From Fidelibacterota bacterium (GTDB lineage Bacteria > Fidelibacterota > Marinisomatia > Marinisomatales > TCS55): a stretch of DNA of 64,000 nt. The notes beneath the pieces were generated by a model that saw nothing but the letters and a program-made list of their open reading frames with translations, did not search any database and had not been told where the DNA came from. Below, piece after piece: positions 37,685 through 46,963 of the stretch (positions are counted from its first letter, which is position 1; each line of letters starts with the position of its first letter). The DNA is taken from contig JAPYRG010000005.1 in the NCBI GenBank assembly GCA_029936965.1, positions 48,731 to 112,730 on the forward strand, given 5' to 3'. The position numbers were made by a program, and so were the translations under genes.

Positions 37685-38651
37685 TAAAAATTATTTATCC
37701 AATATAAAGAAGATACAAAAAGACATAGATAAAATCTTAATTTCGTATCCCTTTCCAGATAGACCAAAATATTTATATGATCCAATAAAGTACGTTCTTA
37801 ATGGCAAAGGCAAACGGCTTCGCCCAGTATTATTAATCCTTACAGGTAATGCGTTTGGAGTAGAGGATATAGACCTTAAAAATGCTGCTCTCGCTGTAGA
37901 GCTATTACATAACTTTACTCTTGTGCATGATGATATAATGGATAATGATCAAATGCGACATGGTCAACTAACTGTTCAAAAAAAATGGGATACTTCTACA
38001 TCAATTTTAGCTGGAGATGCTATTTTTGTTGAAGCACAAAGATTGATTGGTAAGATTAATACCAATTCTCAAATTATTTTTAAAAGATTCAATGATGTTG
38101 CATTAGATGTTTGTATTGGTCAGGCTTATGATAAAGAAAATGAAGGCAATGAGGAAATTACATTAGATGAATATTTACATATGATTCAAAATAAGACTGG
38201 TGCTTTAATAGGGCTTTGCGTTGAAATACCAGCTCTTTTATCTAGTCAAGATAGTAAGGTATGTGAGCAACTTAGAGAATTCGGTTATAATATTGGTAAA
38301 GCTTTTCAAATTCAAGATGATATTTTGGAGATATTCAATGATGCTAAATCTATGGGGAAAAGTCTTGGAAGCGATATTCTTTTAAAAAAGCAAACTGCTT
38401 TAACAATTACAGCTCGCAAGATAGTTCCCAAAGAGTGGTCTGAGTTTTGTTATAATATAGAAAATTATACTATAGAAAAAATGATTAACATGTTACGTTC
38501 CTTTTTTGATCAGCATAATATTTATTCTGAAGCTCAGTCTTTATCAGATAAATATCTTCAAGATGGATTAGATAACTTATCATTTGTTCCTGAATCCAAC
38601 AGGGAAGAATTAAAGTTGTTTACTAATTATTTAAAAAATAGGGAATATTAA
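37674..38651 (+). CDS. Polyprenyl (short-chain) diphosphate synthase
   Basis: A 325-residue trans-prenyltransferase. The first aspartate-rich motif is VHDDIMD (Asp86, Asp87, Asp90), with the FARM-like second motif FQIQDDILE, which ends in Glu instead of the usual Asp (residue 219). KGKRLRPVLL marks the IPP/allylic phosphate site. Phe81 lies five residues before the first DDxxD, a position where a bulky aromatic shortens the product, so a C15-C20 product is more likely than a C35+ one; this is inference. The protein could supply GGPP for the GGGP synthase homologue at 17.4 kb. The gene starts inside the preceding phosphohexomutase gene. Confidence 0.88.
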   Translation: MTIDKNYLSNIKKIQKDIDKILISYPFPDRPKYLYDPIKYVLNGKGKRLRPVLLILTGNAFGVEDIDLKNAALAVELLHNFTLVHDDIMDNDQMRHGQLTVQKKWDTSTSILAGDAIFVEAQRLIGKINTNSQIIFKRFNDVALDVCIGQAYDKENEGNEEITLDEYLHMIQNKTGALIGLCVEIPALLSSQDSKVCEQLREFGYNIGKAFQIQDDILEIFNDAKSMGKSLGSDILLKKQTALTITARKIVPKEWSEFCYNIENYTIEKMINMLRSFFDQHNIYSEAQSLSDKYLQDGLDNLSFVPESNREELKLFTNYLKNREY

Positions 38652-38652
38652 A

Positions 38653-39690
38653 ATGAGCAAGTTTAAAGATCCGCAAGGCATGAAAGATGCTATTTATTAT
38701 TTTGCGGATGATATTGATGCAGCAGCCGAAATTGGTAAAAAAATTGTATTAAATAAGAAATATAATGCTATAAATAATATTATTGTCGCAGGTATGGGTG
38801 GATCAGCAATTGGCGGAGACATAAATAAAATGCTTCTTAATAATGACCTATCCATTCCATTGGTCATCTCGCGAAATTATAATATTCCTAAATGGGCAAA
38901 TAAACATACGCTGGTAGTTGTATCATCTTATTCTGGAGAGACTGAAGAAACTTTGAGTGCATTTGAGAATGCATCATCAAAAGAATGTAAAATTTTTGGT
39001 ATAACTACAGGTGGGTCTTTATCAAAAAAACTTAGTAGTAATAATCTTGATTTTATACTTATTCCCTCAGGGATGCAACCAAGAGCAGCTTTGGCATACT
39101 CTTTTGTACCAATGCTATATTTATTCTTACATCTTGGATTTATTAAAATTGATCTTAATAACAAACTTATGAATTCAGTTAGTTTATTAAAATCTGTAAG
39201 AGATAATTATAAGCGTATCGATCAAAACAATAAGACTTGGTTGTTATCTAATGAAATTTATAATACCATACCAATTATATATGCTGAAACAGATAACACA
39301 TCGATAGTTGCATTAAGATGGTCTAATCAGTTATCAGAAAACAGTAAAATGTTAGCTTTTTGGAATGAATTTCCTGAGTTTAATCATAATGAAATTGTTG
39401 GATGGGAAAATAATCCTAAACTAATAGAAAAACTTAGTATCATTTGGTTAAATGATGAAAGTAACCATGAAAGAATATCAGTCAGACAGCGAATAACAAA
39501 TAAAATACTAGAAAGGATGGTAAAAAATAAATTTGAAATTTCACTACATGGTAGTACAAGATTTGAGCGATTACTCCATCTGATTCATTTTGGAGATTGG
39601 GTAAGCTTATGGTGCGCTTATTTACATGGCACTGATCCATCGCCTGTGGAAAAAATATCGAAATTAAAAGAAGAACTAACAAAACAATAA
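38653..39690 (+). CDS. SIS-domain bifunctional phosphoglucose/phosphomannose isomerase-like protein
   Basis: A 345-residue protein with two SIS subdomains. The first has IIVAGMGGSAIGGDINKML and VVVSSYSGETEETLSAF, a sugar-phosphate loop typical of the crenarchaeal-type PGI/PMI family, and the C-terminal half ends ERLLHLIHFGDWVSLWCAYLHGTDPSPVEKISKLKEEL, with the Asp-Pro and Lys of the family. It would interconvert glucose-6-phosphate, fructose-6-phosphate and mannose-6-phosphate. That fits the phosphohexomutase gene located just upstream. It begins two bases after the prenyl synthase stop. Confidence 0.88.
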   Translation: MSKFKDPQGMKDAIYYFADDIDAAAEIGKKIVLNKKYNAINNIIVAGMGGSAIGGDINKMLLNNDLSIPLVISRNYNIPKWANKHTLVVVSSYSGETEETLSAFENASSKECKIFGITTGGSLSKKLSSNNLDFILIPSGMQPRAALAYSFVPMLYLFLHLGFIKIDLNNKLMNSVSLLKSVRDNYKRIDQNNKTWLLSNEIYNTIPIIYAETDNTSIVALRWSNQLSENSKMLAFWNEFPEFNHNEIVGWENNPKLIEKLSIIWLNDESNHERISVRQRITNKILERMVKNKFEISLHGSTRFERLLHLIHFGDWVSLWCAYLHGTDPSPVEKISKLKEELTKQ

Positions 39691-39756
39691 AAATTACTTT
39701 TTTATTAAAAAAAGATTAGCTAACCGAGGTTTTGATATCCTAAATTGAATCCATAA

Positions 39757-40296
39757 ATGGTACCTGTTAAAGTTCAAAAAATCTCATTTCATCCACCAAG
39801 TCGAAGTTATGCTGTCATTTTAAGAGAAATTAATGGAGAAAGAAAATTGCCGGTAATAGTTGGACCATTTGAAGCACAATCTATAGCACTAGCTTTAGAA
39901 GCAATGGAGACGCCTCGCCCTCTAACACACGATCTCATTGGCCTTTTAATTAATGAAATTGATGCTAACTTAGTGGCTGTTAGAATTACAAATATAGAAG
40001 ACGGTGTTTTCTATGCTTCATTAGATATAAATGGTGAAATGACAGGCAAACGTTCTATAGACTCTAGGCCAAGTGATGCAATCGCAGTAGGTTTAAGAAT
40101 GAAAGCGCCCATTATGATTTCTGATGAATTATTTGAAGAAGCTGGTTTATCAGAAACCAATTATGAAATAGGTCAAAATTCAGAAAAAGTATTATCTGTT
40201 AAAGAGCTAGAAGATCGTTTACAAATTGCTGTTGATAATGAAAAATATGAAGTTGCTGCAAAAATAAGGGATCAAATCAACGAGTTAAAAGAATAA
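39757..40296 (+). CDS. DUF151 bifunctional nuclease family protein with UVR motif
   Basis: A 179-residue protein. The DUF151/BFN domain (about 1-130) has LPVIVGPFEAQSIALALE, RPLTHDL and SRPSDAIAVGLRMKAPI. A short linker leads to a C-terminal UVR motif (LEDRLQIAVDNEKYEVAAKIRDQINEL, about 150-178), the helical hairpin also found in UvrB/UvrC and ClpC. The plant homologue is a nuclease; the role of the bacterial family is less clear. The UVR motif suggests contact with another UVR-bearing protein or an ATPase. Its stop abuts that of rnc on the other strand. Confidence 0.9.
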   Translation: MVPVKVQKISFHPPSRSYAVILREINGERKLPVIVGPFEAQSIALALEAMETPRPLTHDLIGLLINEIDANLVAVRITNIEDGVFYASLDINGEMTGKRSIDSRPSDAIAVGLRMKAPIMISDELFEEAGLSETNYEIGQNSEKVLSVKELEDRLQIAVDNEKYEVAAKIRDQINELKE

Positions 40297-40947
40297 TTAT
40301 CCTATCAGGCTCATTAGAGCATTCTGAGCTGCTGATTGTTCAGCTGTCTTCTTATCTGTTCCAATTCCAGTTGGATATTCATTCCCATTAATTGAAACAT
40401 GTATTTCAAAAGTTTTTTGGTGATCAGGACCTGAAACATTAACAATATGAAACTTCGGATTATTAATTCCATTTGCATGGCAATATTCAATTAATTGTCC
40501 TTTATAATTAATTGCTTTCCAAGCCTCTTCTCTATATTTCCAAATTGTATTTATAATCATGATTTTTGCAGGTTTTATTCCACCATCAAGATATATTGCT
40601 CCTATCAATGCTTCAACTAGGTTAGCCTGTTGTTTATTCACTACTTTTTCATTATTTAGGTCTACATTGGGTTCCACAATTAAATAATCAATAATATCTA
40701 ACATATTTCCTATTATAGATAAAAATGACTGTTGTACAAGAGCAGCCCTTTTTTTTGTTAATAGACCCTCATCGCCATCAGGATAATAGCGCATTAATTC
40801 TCTACTAATTATTATATCTATAACCGCATCACCTAAAAATTCAAGACGTTCATAATTTTCTCGAGGTTCTGATGAAAGAGACCGATGTGTAAAAGCCTGT
40901 TCAAGATATTCTATATTATTAAAACGATAGTCGATTATTACTGTCAA
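40297..40947 (-). CDS. rnc: Ribonuclease III
   Basis: A 216-residue enzyme with the RNase III signature YERLEFLGDAVIDIII, NLVEALIGAIYLDGG (catalytic Glu and Asp), and a C-terminal dsRNA-binding domain (NPKFHIVNVSGPDHQKTFEIHV, and GIGTDKKTAEQSAAQNAL). It processes rRNA and other double-stranded RNA. The start is a TTG at 40947, because no ATG or GTG lies in frame before the upstream stop. The gene ends the fatty-acid cluster, where it is often found next to acpP and fabF. Confidence 0.93.
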   Translation of the reverse strand: MTVIIDYRFNNIEYLEQAFTHRSLSSEPRENYERLEFLGDAVIDIIISRELMRYYPDGDEGLLTKKRAALVQQSFLSIIGNMLDIIDYLIVEPNVDLNNEKVVNKQQANLVEALIGAIYLDGGIKPAKIMIINTIWKYREEAWKAINYKGQLIEYCHANGINNPKFHIVNVSGPDHQKTFEIHVSINGNEYPTGIGTDKKTAEQSAAQNALMSLIG

Positions 40948-41008
40948 TTTTGAAAAACGACCTAAAGCAGTAGGAAAAAGGAGGGACTTTAAAAAACTAA
41001 TGATATAA

Positions 41009-42244
41009 CTAACTGCGCCATTTGCGCAGAGCTATAACTGCATTATGGCCACCAAAACCAAACGTATTAGATAATACGAAATCAACTTTTTCTTTTTGAG
41101 CTGTATTAGGTACATAGTCCAAATCGCATTCTGGATCAGGTGAATTATAATTTATTGTTGGTGGAACAATCTGTTCTTCTAGTACTTTTAATCCAGCAAT
41201 TGCTTCTATACCTCCACTTGCACCTAATAAATGTCCTGTCATTGATTTTGATGAACTAATTTTTAATTTATGAGCATGGCTACCAAAAACTGTTTTTATT
41301 GCATAAGTTTCATTTTTATCATTAAAGGGCGTGGATGTCCCATGAGCATTAATATAATGAACATCTTCTGGTTTAGCTTTAGCATCTTCAATTGCTAATC
41401 GCATTGCTGAAACAGCTCCTGCACCTCCTTCAGCAGGTTGAGTTACATGATAAGCATCATTTGTAGCACCATAACCAGCAAGCTCTCCTAAGATTTTTGC
41501 ACCACGAGATAGTGCGTGCTCTTCTGTTTCCAAAACGAGCATACCTGATCCTTCACCCATTACAAAGCCGCTTCTATCTTTATCAAATGGACGACTTGCA
41601 CTTTGAGGAGGATCAGCGTCATTACACAGGGCACGTATCTTTGAAAATCCAGCTAATGGCAAATCACAAATTGATGCTTCCGTTCCACCAGCTATCATAA
41701 TATCTGCCATTCCACTTTGAATAACACGTAAAGCCATTCCAATTGCGTCAGTAGCTGAAGCGCATGCAGAAACAACAGTTTGATTTGGACCTTTTAAATT
41801 CCATTTTATGGCAATTTGAGCACCAGCTATATTTACAATTAATTTAGTTACAAAAAATGGACTTATACGCCTAGCACCGTTATTATTAAGAACATCATGC
41901 TCATGTAATAATGTATTAATTCCACCTATTCCACAGCCTATCATAACACCCGCACGATTTTGATCAAAACTATATGAATCTAATCCAGCCATCTGCACTG
42001 CTTCATTACAAGCTACAAGGGCATATATACTGAACGGATCCAACTTTCGCACTTCTTTACGCTCAAAATGATCTTCCGGATTAAAGTTGCTTATTTCACC
42101 AGCAATTTTTACTGGGAAATCTGTGGTATCAAAATAAGTAATGTAATCAATACCGCTTTTTCCAGAGATTAAAGAATTCCAGTATTTTGATACGGTATTT
42201 CCGTTAGGGGCTAATGCCCCCATTCCTGTAACGACAACACGCAT
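41009..42244 (-). CDS. fabF: 3-oxoacyl-ACP synthase II
   Basis: A 411-residue KAS II. The catalytic triad is Cys in VVSACASATDAIG, His in NAHGTSTPFND and His in TGHLLGASGGIEA. It begins RVVVTGMGALAPNGNTV and ends NTFGFGGHNAVIALRKW, both family-typical. It extends acyl chains by condensing malonyl-ACP with acyl-ACP, and FabF type enzymes control membrane fluidity. It is 10 bases after acpP. Confidence 0.97.
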   Translation of the reverse strand: MRVVVTGMGALAPNGNTVSKYWNSLISGKSGIDYITYFDTTDFPVKIAGEISNFNPEDHFERKEVRKLDPFSIYALVACNEAVQMAGLDSYSFDQNRAGVMIGCGIGGINTLLHEHDVLNNNGARRISPFFVTKLIVNIAGAQIAIKWNLKGPNQTVVSACASATDAIGMALRVIQSGMADIMIAGGTEASICDLPLAGFSKIRALCNDADPPQSASRPFDKDRSGFVMGEGSGMLVLETEEHALSRGAKILGELAGYGATNDAYHVTQPAEGGAGAVSAMRLAIEDAKAKPEDVHYINAHGTSTPFNDKNETYAIKTVFGSHAHKLKISSSKSMTGHLLGASGGIEAIAGLKVLEEQIVPPTINYNSPDPECDLDYVPNTAQKEKVDFVLSNTFGFGGHNAVIALRKWRS

Positions 42245-42254
42245 AGATGAGTTT

Positions 42255-42485
42255 TTAACTATTTGATTCTATATATTTTACAGCATCTCCAACTGTAGCT
42301 AATTTTTCGGCTTCTTCATCTGGTATTTCAAGACCAAATTTTTCCTCTAGTTCCATAATAAGTTCAACTGTATCAAGAGAGTCTGCTCCGAGATCATCCA
42401 TAAAAGATGCACTTTCGGTGATTTTGTCATCCTCAGCTCCAAGTTTATCTATTACAATATCTTTTACTTTGTCAAATGTAGACAT
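42255..42485 (-). CDS. acpP: Acyl carrier protein
   Basis: A 76-residue, strongly acidic protein. The phosphopantetheine attachment site is Ser36 in [20 protein letters not shown], as in all FAS II carrier proteins. The other helices ([12 protein letters not shown] and [16 protein letters not shown]) are family-typical. It carries growing acyl chains between the enzymes of this cluster. Confidence 0.98.
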   Translation of the reverse strand: MSTFDKVKDIVIDKLGAEDDKITESASFMDDLGADSLDTVELIMELEEKFGLEIPDEEAEKLATVGDAVKYIESNS

Positions 42486-42508
42486 ATTGTTTTTCTCCTT
42501 TTATTAAG

Positions 42509-43258
42509 TTACATAACTATACCACCATCAACAGCAAGGGTTTGCCCAGTAATATAGCTCGCTTCATCAGAAGCTAAAAAAGCAACTGCATATGCTATAT
42601 CTTCTACATTACCAATTCTGCCAAGAGGTATTTGTTCATTTAATGATGATTTAACTTCATCTGTAAGTTTATTAGTCATCTCAGTTTCCACATAGCCAGG
42701 TGCAATGCAATTTGCCGTTATTCCACGAGATGCAAGCTCTCTGGCAACAGATTTTGTCATACCGATAAGACCTGCTTTAGAGGCAGCATAATTTACTTGT
42801 CCAGCATTTCCCATGAGACCGACCACGGATGAGATATTAATAATTCTTCCACTGCGCTGTTTTATCATGGAACGTGAAGCTGCCTTAATTGCAGTAAAAG
42901 CTGCTTTTAAGTTTACATTTATAACTTCATTCCAATCATCTTCTGACATTCTCATTAATAGATTATCTCTAGTAATACCAGCATTATTGATTAAGATATC
43001 AATACGACCATGTTTTTCAATTATATCTTTAACTAATTCAGTCACATTATTTGAATCAGAGATATCACAGGATGCCGCACTTGCACTAAATTTTTGATGT
43101 GTAATATTATCTGCAACAGACTGCACATCATTTATATTTCGACTAACGCAAACAACATGAGCTCCATTTTGCGCAAGAATCATGGAAATAGATTGACCAA
43201 TGCCTCTGGATGCACCAGTTACTAATGCAATTTTATCAGATAGATCAATCATAATCAA
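42509..43258 (-). CDS. fabG: 3-oxoacyl-ACP reductase
   Basis: A 249-residue short-chain dehydrogenase. The NADP loop is VTGASRGIGQSIS, followed by NNAGITRDNLLMRM and the catalytic Ser-Tyr-Lys as ISSVVGLMG and YAASKAGLIGM. The ending TGQTLAVDGGIVM is the FabG type. It reduces 3-ketoacyl-ACP in elongation. The start may be the ATG at 43252 instead of 43258 (MIMIDLSDK). The gene overlaps the end of fabD by 14 bases. Confidence 0.95.
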   Translation of the reverse strand: MIMIDLSDKIALVTGASRGIGQSISMILAQNGAHVVCVSRNINDVQSVADNITHQKFSASAASCDISDSNNVTELVKDIIEKHGRIDILINNAGITRDNLLMRMSEDDWNEVINVNLKAAFTAIKAASRSMIKQRSGRIINISSVVGLMGNAGQVNYAASKAGLIGMTKSVARELASRGITANCIAPGYVETEMTNKLTDEVKSSLNEQIPLGRIGNVEDIAYAVAFLASDEASYITGQTLAVDGGIVM

Positions 43259-44171
43259 ACTCGTTTATTTGATCAAAATTTTCTATTCCCATAGAGTGAA
43301 GATCTTTATCTATTTTTCGTGTCAATCCTTGTAATACTTTTCCTGGCCCAACCTCGATCATTCTTGATGCTTTATCATTCTTCATATTGCTAATTGTCTT
43401 ACACCAAAGAACAGGTGAGTCAATTTGATTTTTTAAGTTTAATCTAATCTCATCTGATTCTGTCGTTGCTTTTGCGCTTACGTTTGAATATACTGGAATA
43501 TTAGCATTATTTATTTTTGTGTTATCTAATGCTTGAGAAAGTGCAAACTTAGCGCTCTTCATTAATGGAGAATGAAATGCTCCACTTACATTTAATTCTT
43601 TTACCAGTCTTGCTCCAGAATTACGAGCATGTTCCATAGCTTCTTTTACAACAGATTTATCTCCTGAAATTACTATTTGATTAGGAGAATTATGATTTGC
43701 TGGCACTACAATACAGTTTTCATTTGATGTGGTTGTGCAAATATGTTGAATATCTTCAAAAGATATTCCAATAATCGCTGCCATGGCTCCGGGTTTTGTT
43801 TTTCCAGCAATTTGCATATTTTCAGCACGTAATTTTACCAATGATAATCCATTCTCAAAAGAAAAGGATCCAGAAATTGTACAAGCTGAATATTCACCTA
43901 GACTATGACCTGCAACCATTGCTGGTTTGCATCCATTATCTAACAATATCTTTCCTATTATAACGCTTACAATATAAATAGCAGGTTGTGTATAAAGTGT
44001 TTCTTTTAATTTTTCATCAGGACCATTAAAAATTATATCCTTTATATCACTTTCCATAATATCATTTGCTAGATTAAAATATTCTTTTCCAATATCAGTT
44101 TGTTTATAGAGATCATACCCCATAGAAACTTTTTGTGATCCTTGACCCGGAAATAAAAAAGCAGTAAACAT
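43245..44171 (-). CDS. fabD: Malonyl-CoA:ACP transacylase
   Basis: A 308-residue transacylase from the ATG at 44171, which begins at MFTAFLFPGQGSQKVSMG; upstream in-frame codons would overlap fabH and add no fold. The catalytic serine is in GHSLGEYSA and the His in VSGAFHSPLM. It moves malonyl groups from CoA to ACP to feed FabH and FabF. Confidence 0.96.
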   Translation of the reverse strand: MFTAFLFPGQGSQKVSMGYDLYKQTDIGKEYFNLANDIMESDIKDIIFNGPDEKLKETLYTQPAIYIVSVIIGKILLDNGCKPAMVAGHSLGEYSACTISGSFSFENGLSLVKLRAENMQIAGKTKPGAMAAIIGISFEDIQHICTTTSNENCIVVPANHNSPNQIVISGDKSVVKEAMEHARNSGARLVKELNVSGAFHSPLMKSAKFALSQALDNTKINNANIPVYSNVSAKATTESDEIRLNLKNQIDSPVLWCKTISNMKNDKASRMIEVGPGKVLQGLTRKIDKDLHSMGIENFDQINEFDYD

Positions 44172-44173
44172 TC

Positions 44174-45160
44174 TTATTTTCCCCAACGGATAAGCATGCT
44201 GCCCCAAGTAAACCCAGCGCCAAAAGCAGCTAGTAAAATAAGATACCCTTCTTTAATTTTTCCTAGTTCAACAGCTTCGTCTAAACAAATTGGAATTGTG
44301 CCAGCAGTAGTATTACCATATCGATTAATATTAATATAAACTTGATCATCATTAAAACCACATCGTTGAGCAGCGCTATCTATTATACGTTTATTGGCTT
44401 GATGAGGAACATATAAATCAACTGATCTGCTCTCTATATTATTTTTAATTAGTATATCCTCACTAATATCTGCCATACACTTTACAGCATATTTGAAAAC
44501 TACCTTACCATCTTGTCTAATATAATGTAGATTTTGATCAACAGTCTCATGAGAGGCAGGATGGAGGCTCCCTCCACCAGGAATTTTTAAATAGTCTCCT
44601 CCAGAACCATCTGTACGCAATATAGAGTCAATAATACCATTTTCTGCATTTTCTGCAGGTTCAAGCATTATACCACCACCACCATCCCCAAATAAAACAC
44701 AAGTATTACGATCTGTATAATCTAATACAGAGCTCATAGTGTCAACGCCAATAACCATAACTTTTTTATATTTTCCTGATTCTATTAATCTAGATCCAGT
44801 ATCTACAGCATATATAAATCCTGTACAAGCACCAGATAGGTCAAAGCCCCAAGCATTATTTGCTCCAATTCTATTTTGCACAAGTGAAGCTGTTGCTGGA
44901 GTAGGCATATCTGGGGTGACTGTTGCTATAATGATAACTTCAACATCATTTGGTTCTGAGTTAGAACGTTCCAACAGTTCTTTAGCAATATGTGTACACA
45001 TATCTGAAGTAGTTTCACCTTCACTTACAACCCGACGTTCAACGATACCAGTTCTTGATTGTATCCATTCATCAGAGGTATCAACCATTTTTTCAAGATC
45101 ATGATTTGTCATAATTTGCTTGGGTAAATAACGACTAGTTGCTGTAACTGCAGCTCTCAA
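44174..45160 (-). CDS. fabH: 3-oxoacyl-ACP synthase III
   Basis: A 328-residue KAS III. The triad is Cys in DLSGACTGFIYAVD, His in VPHQANKRIID and Asn in NINRYGNTTAGTIP. The C-terminus ends LLAAFGAGFTWGSMLIRWG. It primes chains by condensing acetyl-CoA (or a branched primer) with malonyl-ACP. The stop is 3 bases before the fabD start, and the start overlaps plsX by 4 bases. Confidence 0.96.
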   Translation of the reverse strand: MRAAVTATSRYLPKQIMTNHDLEKMVDTSDEWIQSRTGIVERRVVSEGETTSDMCTHIAKELLERSNSEPNDVEVIIIATVTPDMPTPATASLVQNRIGANNAWGFDLSGACTGFIYAVDTGSRLIESGKYKKVMVIGVDTMSSVLDYTDRNTCVLFGDGGGGIMLEPAENAENGIIDSILRTDGSGGDYLKIPGGGSLHPASHETVDQNLHYIRQDGKVVFKYAVKCMADISEDILIKNNIESRSVDLYVPHQANKRIIDSAAQRCGFNDDQVYININRYGNTTAGTIPICLDEAVELGKIKEGYLILLAAFGAGFTWGSMLIRWGK

Positions 45161-46164
45161 TTTGAACCTACCAAATGTTCTTTTATTCCATGCTGTATAT
45201 CTCCAAGTAGGTTTTCAGATACGCATTTTTGTGCAGCAATAAGAGAATTCTTTACAGCTTTAGGGGAGGAGGTACCGTGCGAAACAATAATAACACCGTT
45301 TACACCAAGTAATGGGACACCGCCAAACTCTTCATAGTCATATAATTTTTTTAAGTTAGAAAAAACAGGTTCTAATATTCGTGCCGCCATTTGGTAATAT
45401 TTCTTATGTGTAATTTGTTTATTTAATTGTTTAATGAATATATTCACCCAACTTTCTGCAAATTTTAGAATTGTATTTCCGACAAATCCATCACAAACCA
45501 ATATATCTGCCTGAGAATCCAATAAATGTCTACCTTCAACATTTCCAATAAAATGGTCACTTAGTTCATTCTTTAATAGCTTGTGTGTTTCTTGGTAGAG
45601 TTCGCTTCCTTTGGTCGGTTCGGTTCCGATATTTACTAAGGCTATCTTTGGATTATTTTTTCTTTCAACATGATCAAAATATGTGGAAGCCATAATTGCA
45701 AATTGCAACATATGTTCTGGACGTGCGTCAGGGTTCGCACCAACATCACAAAGAATCTTTCCACCTTTAGGGGTTGGTATGTAAGCAGCTAATGCAGGTC
45801 TTCTTAAACCTTCAATACGGCCAAGTGTTAATAGGGAAGTAGCCATAATTGCTCCCGTGTGACCCGCGCTAACGAATGCATCTGCAACTCCATCTTTAAC
45901 CAAATTTACTCCTTGGACTATTGATGAATCTGGTTTTGATTTAATTGCTTTTGAAGCATGATCATGCATACTTACAACCTGAGTAGTATGATGAATCCTA
46001 ATACCATTAGGGATAGATCCCCCAAGTTCTTGATTTAAAATATTCTTATCTCCAACCAATATAACTTCTACATTAGAAGAAGAATTTTCTAAAAATTTTA
46101 AAGTACCTTTCACAGGGGAGCGAGGTGCGAAATCTCCTCCCATAGCATCTAAGGCAATTTTCAT
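45157..46164 (-). CDS. plsX: Phosphate acyltransferase PlsX
   Basis: A 335-residue acyl-ACP:phosphate acyltransferase. It starts KIALDAMGGDFAPRSPVKG, with SAGHTGAIMATSLLTLGRI, ALVNIGTEPTKGSELYQET and DGFVGNTILKFAE. It makes acyl phosphate for PlsY in phospholipid synthesis. rpmF lies upstream and fabH downstream, the usual order in bacteria. If the GGGP synthase homologue also contributes lipids, this gene shows that ester-linked phospholipids are still made. Confidence 0.95.
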   Translation of the reverse strand: MKIALDAMGGDFAPRSPVKGTLKFLENSSSNVEVILVGDKNILNQELGGSIPNGIRIHHTTQVVSMHDHASKAIKSKPDSSIVQGVNLVKDGVADAFVSAGHTGAIMATSLLTLGRIEGLRRPALAAYIPTPKGGKILCDVGANPDARPEHMLQFAIMASTYFDHVERKNNPKIALVNIGTEPTKGSELYQETHKLLKNELSDHFIGNVEGRHLLDSQADILVCDGFVGNTILKFAESWVNIFIKQLNKQITHKKYYQMAARILEPVFSNLKKLYDYEEFGGVPLLGVNGVIIVSHGTSSPKAVKNSLIAAQKCVSENLLGDIQHGIKEHLVGSN

Positions 46165-46173
46165 TAATAGTGC

Positions 46174-46353
46174 TTAATCAGCAGCCGAAATAACAGGACG
46201 TCCGCGATAATAACCGCAATTTGGACAAGCACGGTGTGGCATTTTTTTCTGGGTACATTGTGGACAACTCATTACTGCAACATGTCCAGCTTTGTAATGT
46301 GTCCTGCGTTTACGACCCCTTGCTCTTGATATTCTAGTTTTTGGAAGTGCCAT
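46174..46353 (-). CDS. rpmF: 50S ribosomal protein L32
   Basis: A 59-residue protein. The N-terminus MALPKTRISRARGRKRRTHY is typical for L32. A zinc ribbon follows, with CPQC (about residues 30-33) and CPNC (about 43-46). It ends GRPVISAAD and the stop is at 46174. L32 is found next to DUF177 and plsX in most bacteria, as here. The start is preceded by an AGGAG-like box (taggagaatt on the coding strand). Confidence 0.96.
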   Translation of the reverse strand: MALPKTRISRARGRKRRTHYKAGHVAVMSCPQCTQKKMPHRACPNCGYYRGRPVISAAD

Positions 46354-46380
46354 TTAATTCTCCTAATATATATTATTAAT

Positions 46381-46887
46381 CTATACTAATTCTTTCAAAT
46401 TTTCCCAGCGGTTATCTGAATTTTGTTTTCTATTACAATTGCAAGACTCTTTATTTTGATTCCTGCCACAGTATTGACATATTCCCTTACAATCCCTATT
46501 ACAGATCTTTTTTATTGGTTCTGTTGTCAAAATTTGGTCACGAATTATGGAGCCAATATCAATTAATTTTTCTGATTTATCAAACCATAAAGTATTATCA
46601 TTTTCTTTTTGAATAAGATCACTAGAATTTGTCAGTAGTATATTAAAAGTAGTTTTTTGTTTATCTTCGTATTCTAATAAGCAGCGATCACACTGTTCAA
46701 TGAATGAAAACGATATATCTCCTTTTAATTGATAGCCATGCCATTGTTTTTCCGATGAAAGGAGACATTCTATTTTATTATCATAAAAAGATAAAGAGCC
46801 GTCATCAAGATTATTACTTTGAAGTTCAAAGAGTTGTTGATCTAAACCAGATTCAAGATCCTCCCAGAATAAATTCAATTCAATCAT
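46381..46887 (-). CDS. DUF177 (YceD-like) protein
   Basis: A 168-residue protein of the DUF177 family that precedes rpmF in many bacteria; the family is linked to 23S rRNA processing or ribosome assembly. The core shows QCDRCLLEYEDKQKTTFNILL and the C-terminal part has a cysteine set, CNRDCKGICQYCGRNQNKESCNC, which suggests metal binding. It starts MIELNLFWEDLESGLDQQLFE. It lies 27 bases before the rpmF start. The identification rests on the cysteine pattern and on synteny. Confidence 0.88.
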   Translation of the reverse strand: MIELNLFWEDLESGLDQQLFELQSNNLDDGSLSFYDNKIECLLSSEKQWHGYQLKGDISFSFIEQCDRCLLEYEDKQKTTFNILLTNSSDLIQKENDNTLWFDKSEKLIDIGSIIRDQILTTEPIKKICNRDCKGICQYCGRNQNKESCNCNRKQNSDNRWENLKELV

Positions 46888-46963
46888 ATCTAATGCTATT
46901 TAAAAAAAAATAATTATCTAATTGATTCAATAATTATGAAATTTATTCAATATTATTATTGGC

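Noticed and set aside
44739..45104. 121-codon plus-strand frame opposite fabH
   Set aside because: Opposite the catalytic-Cys region of fabH and with no own signals.
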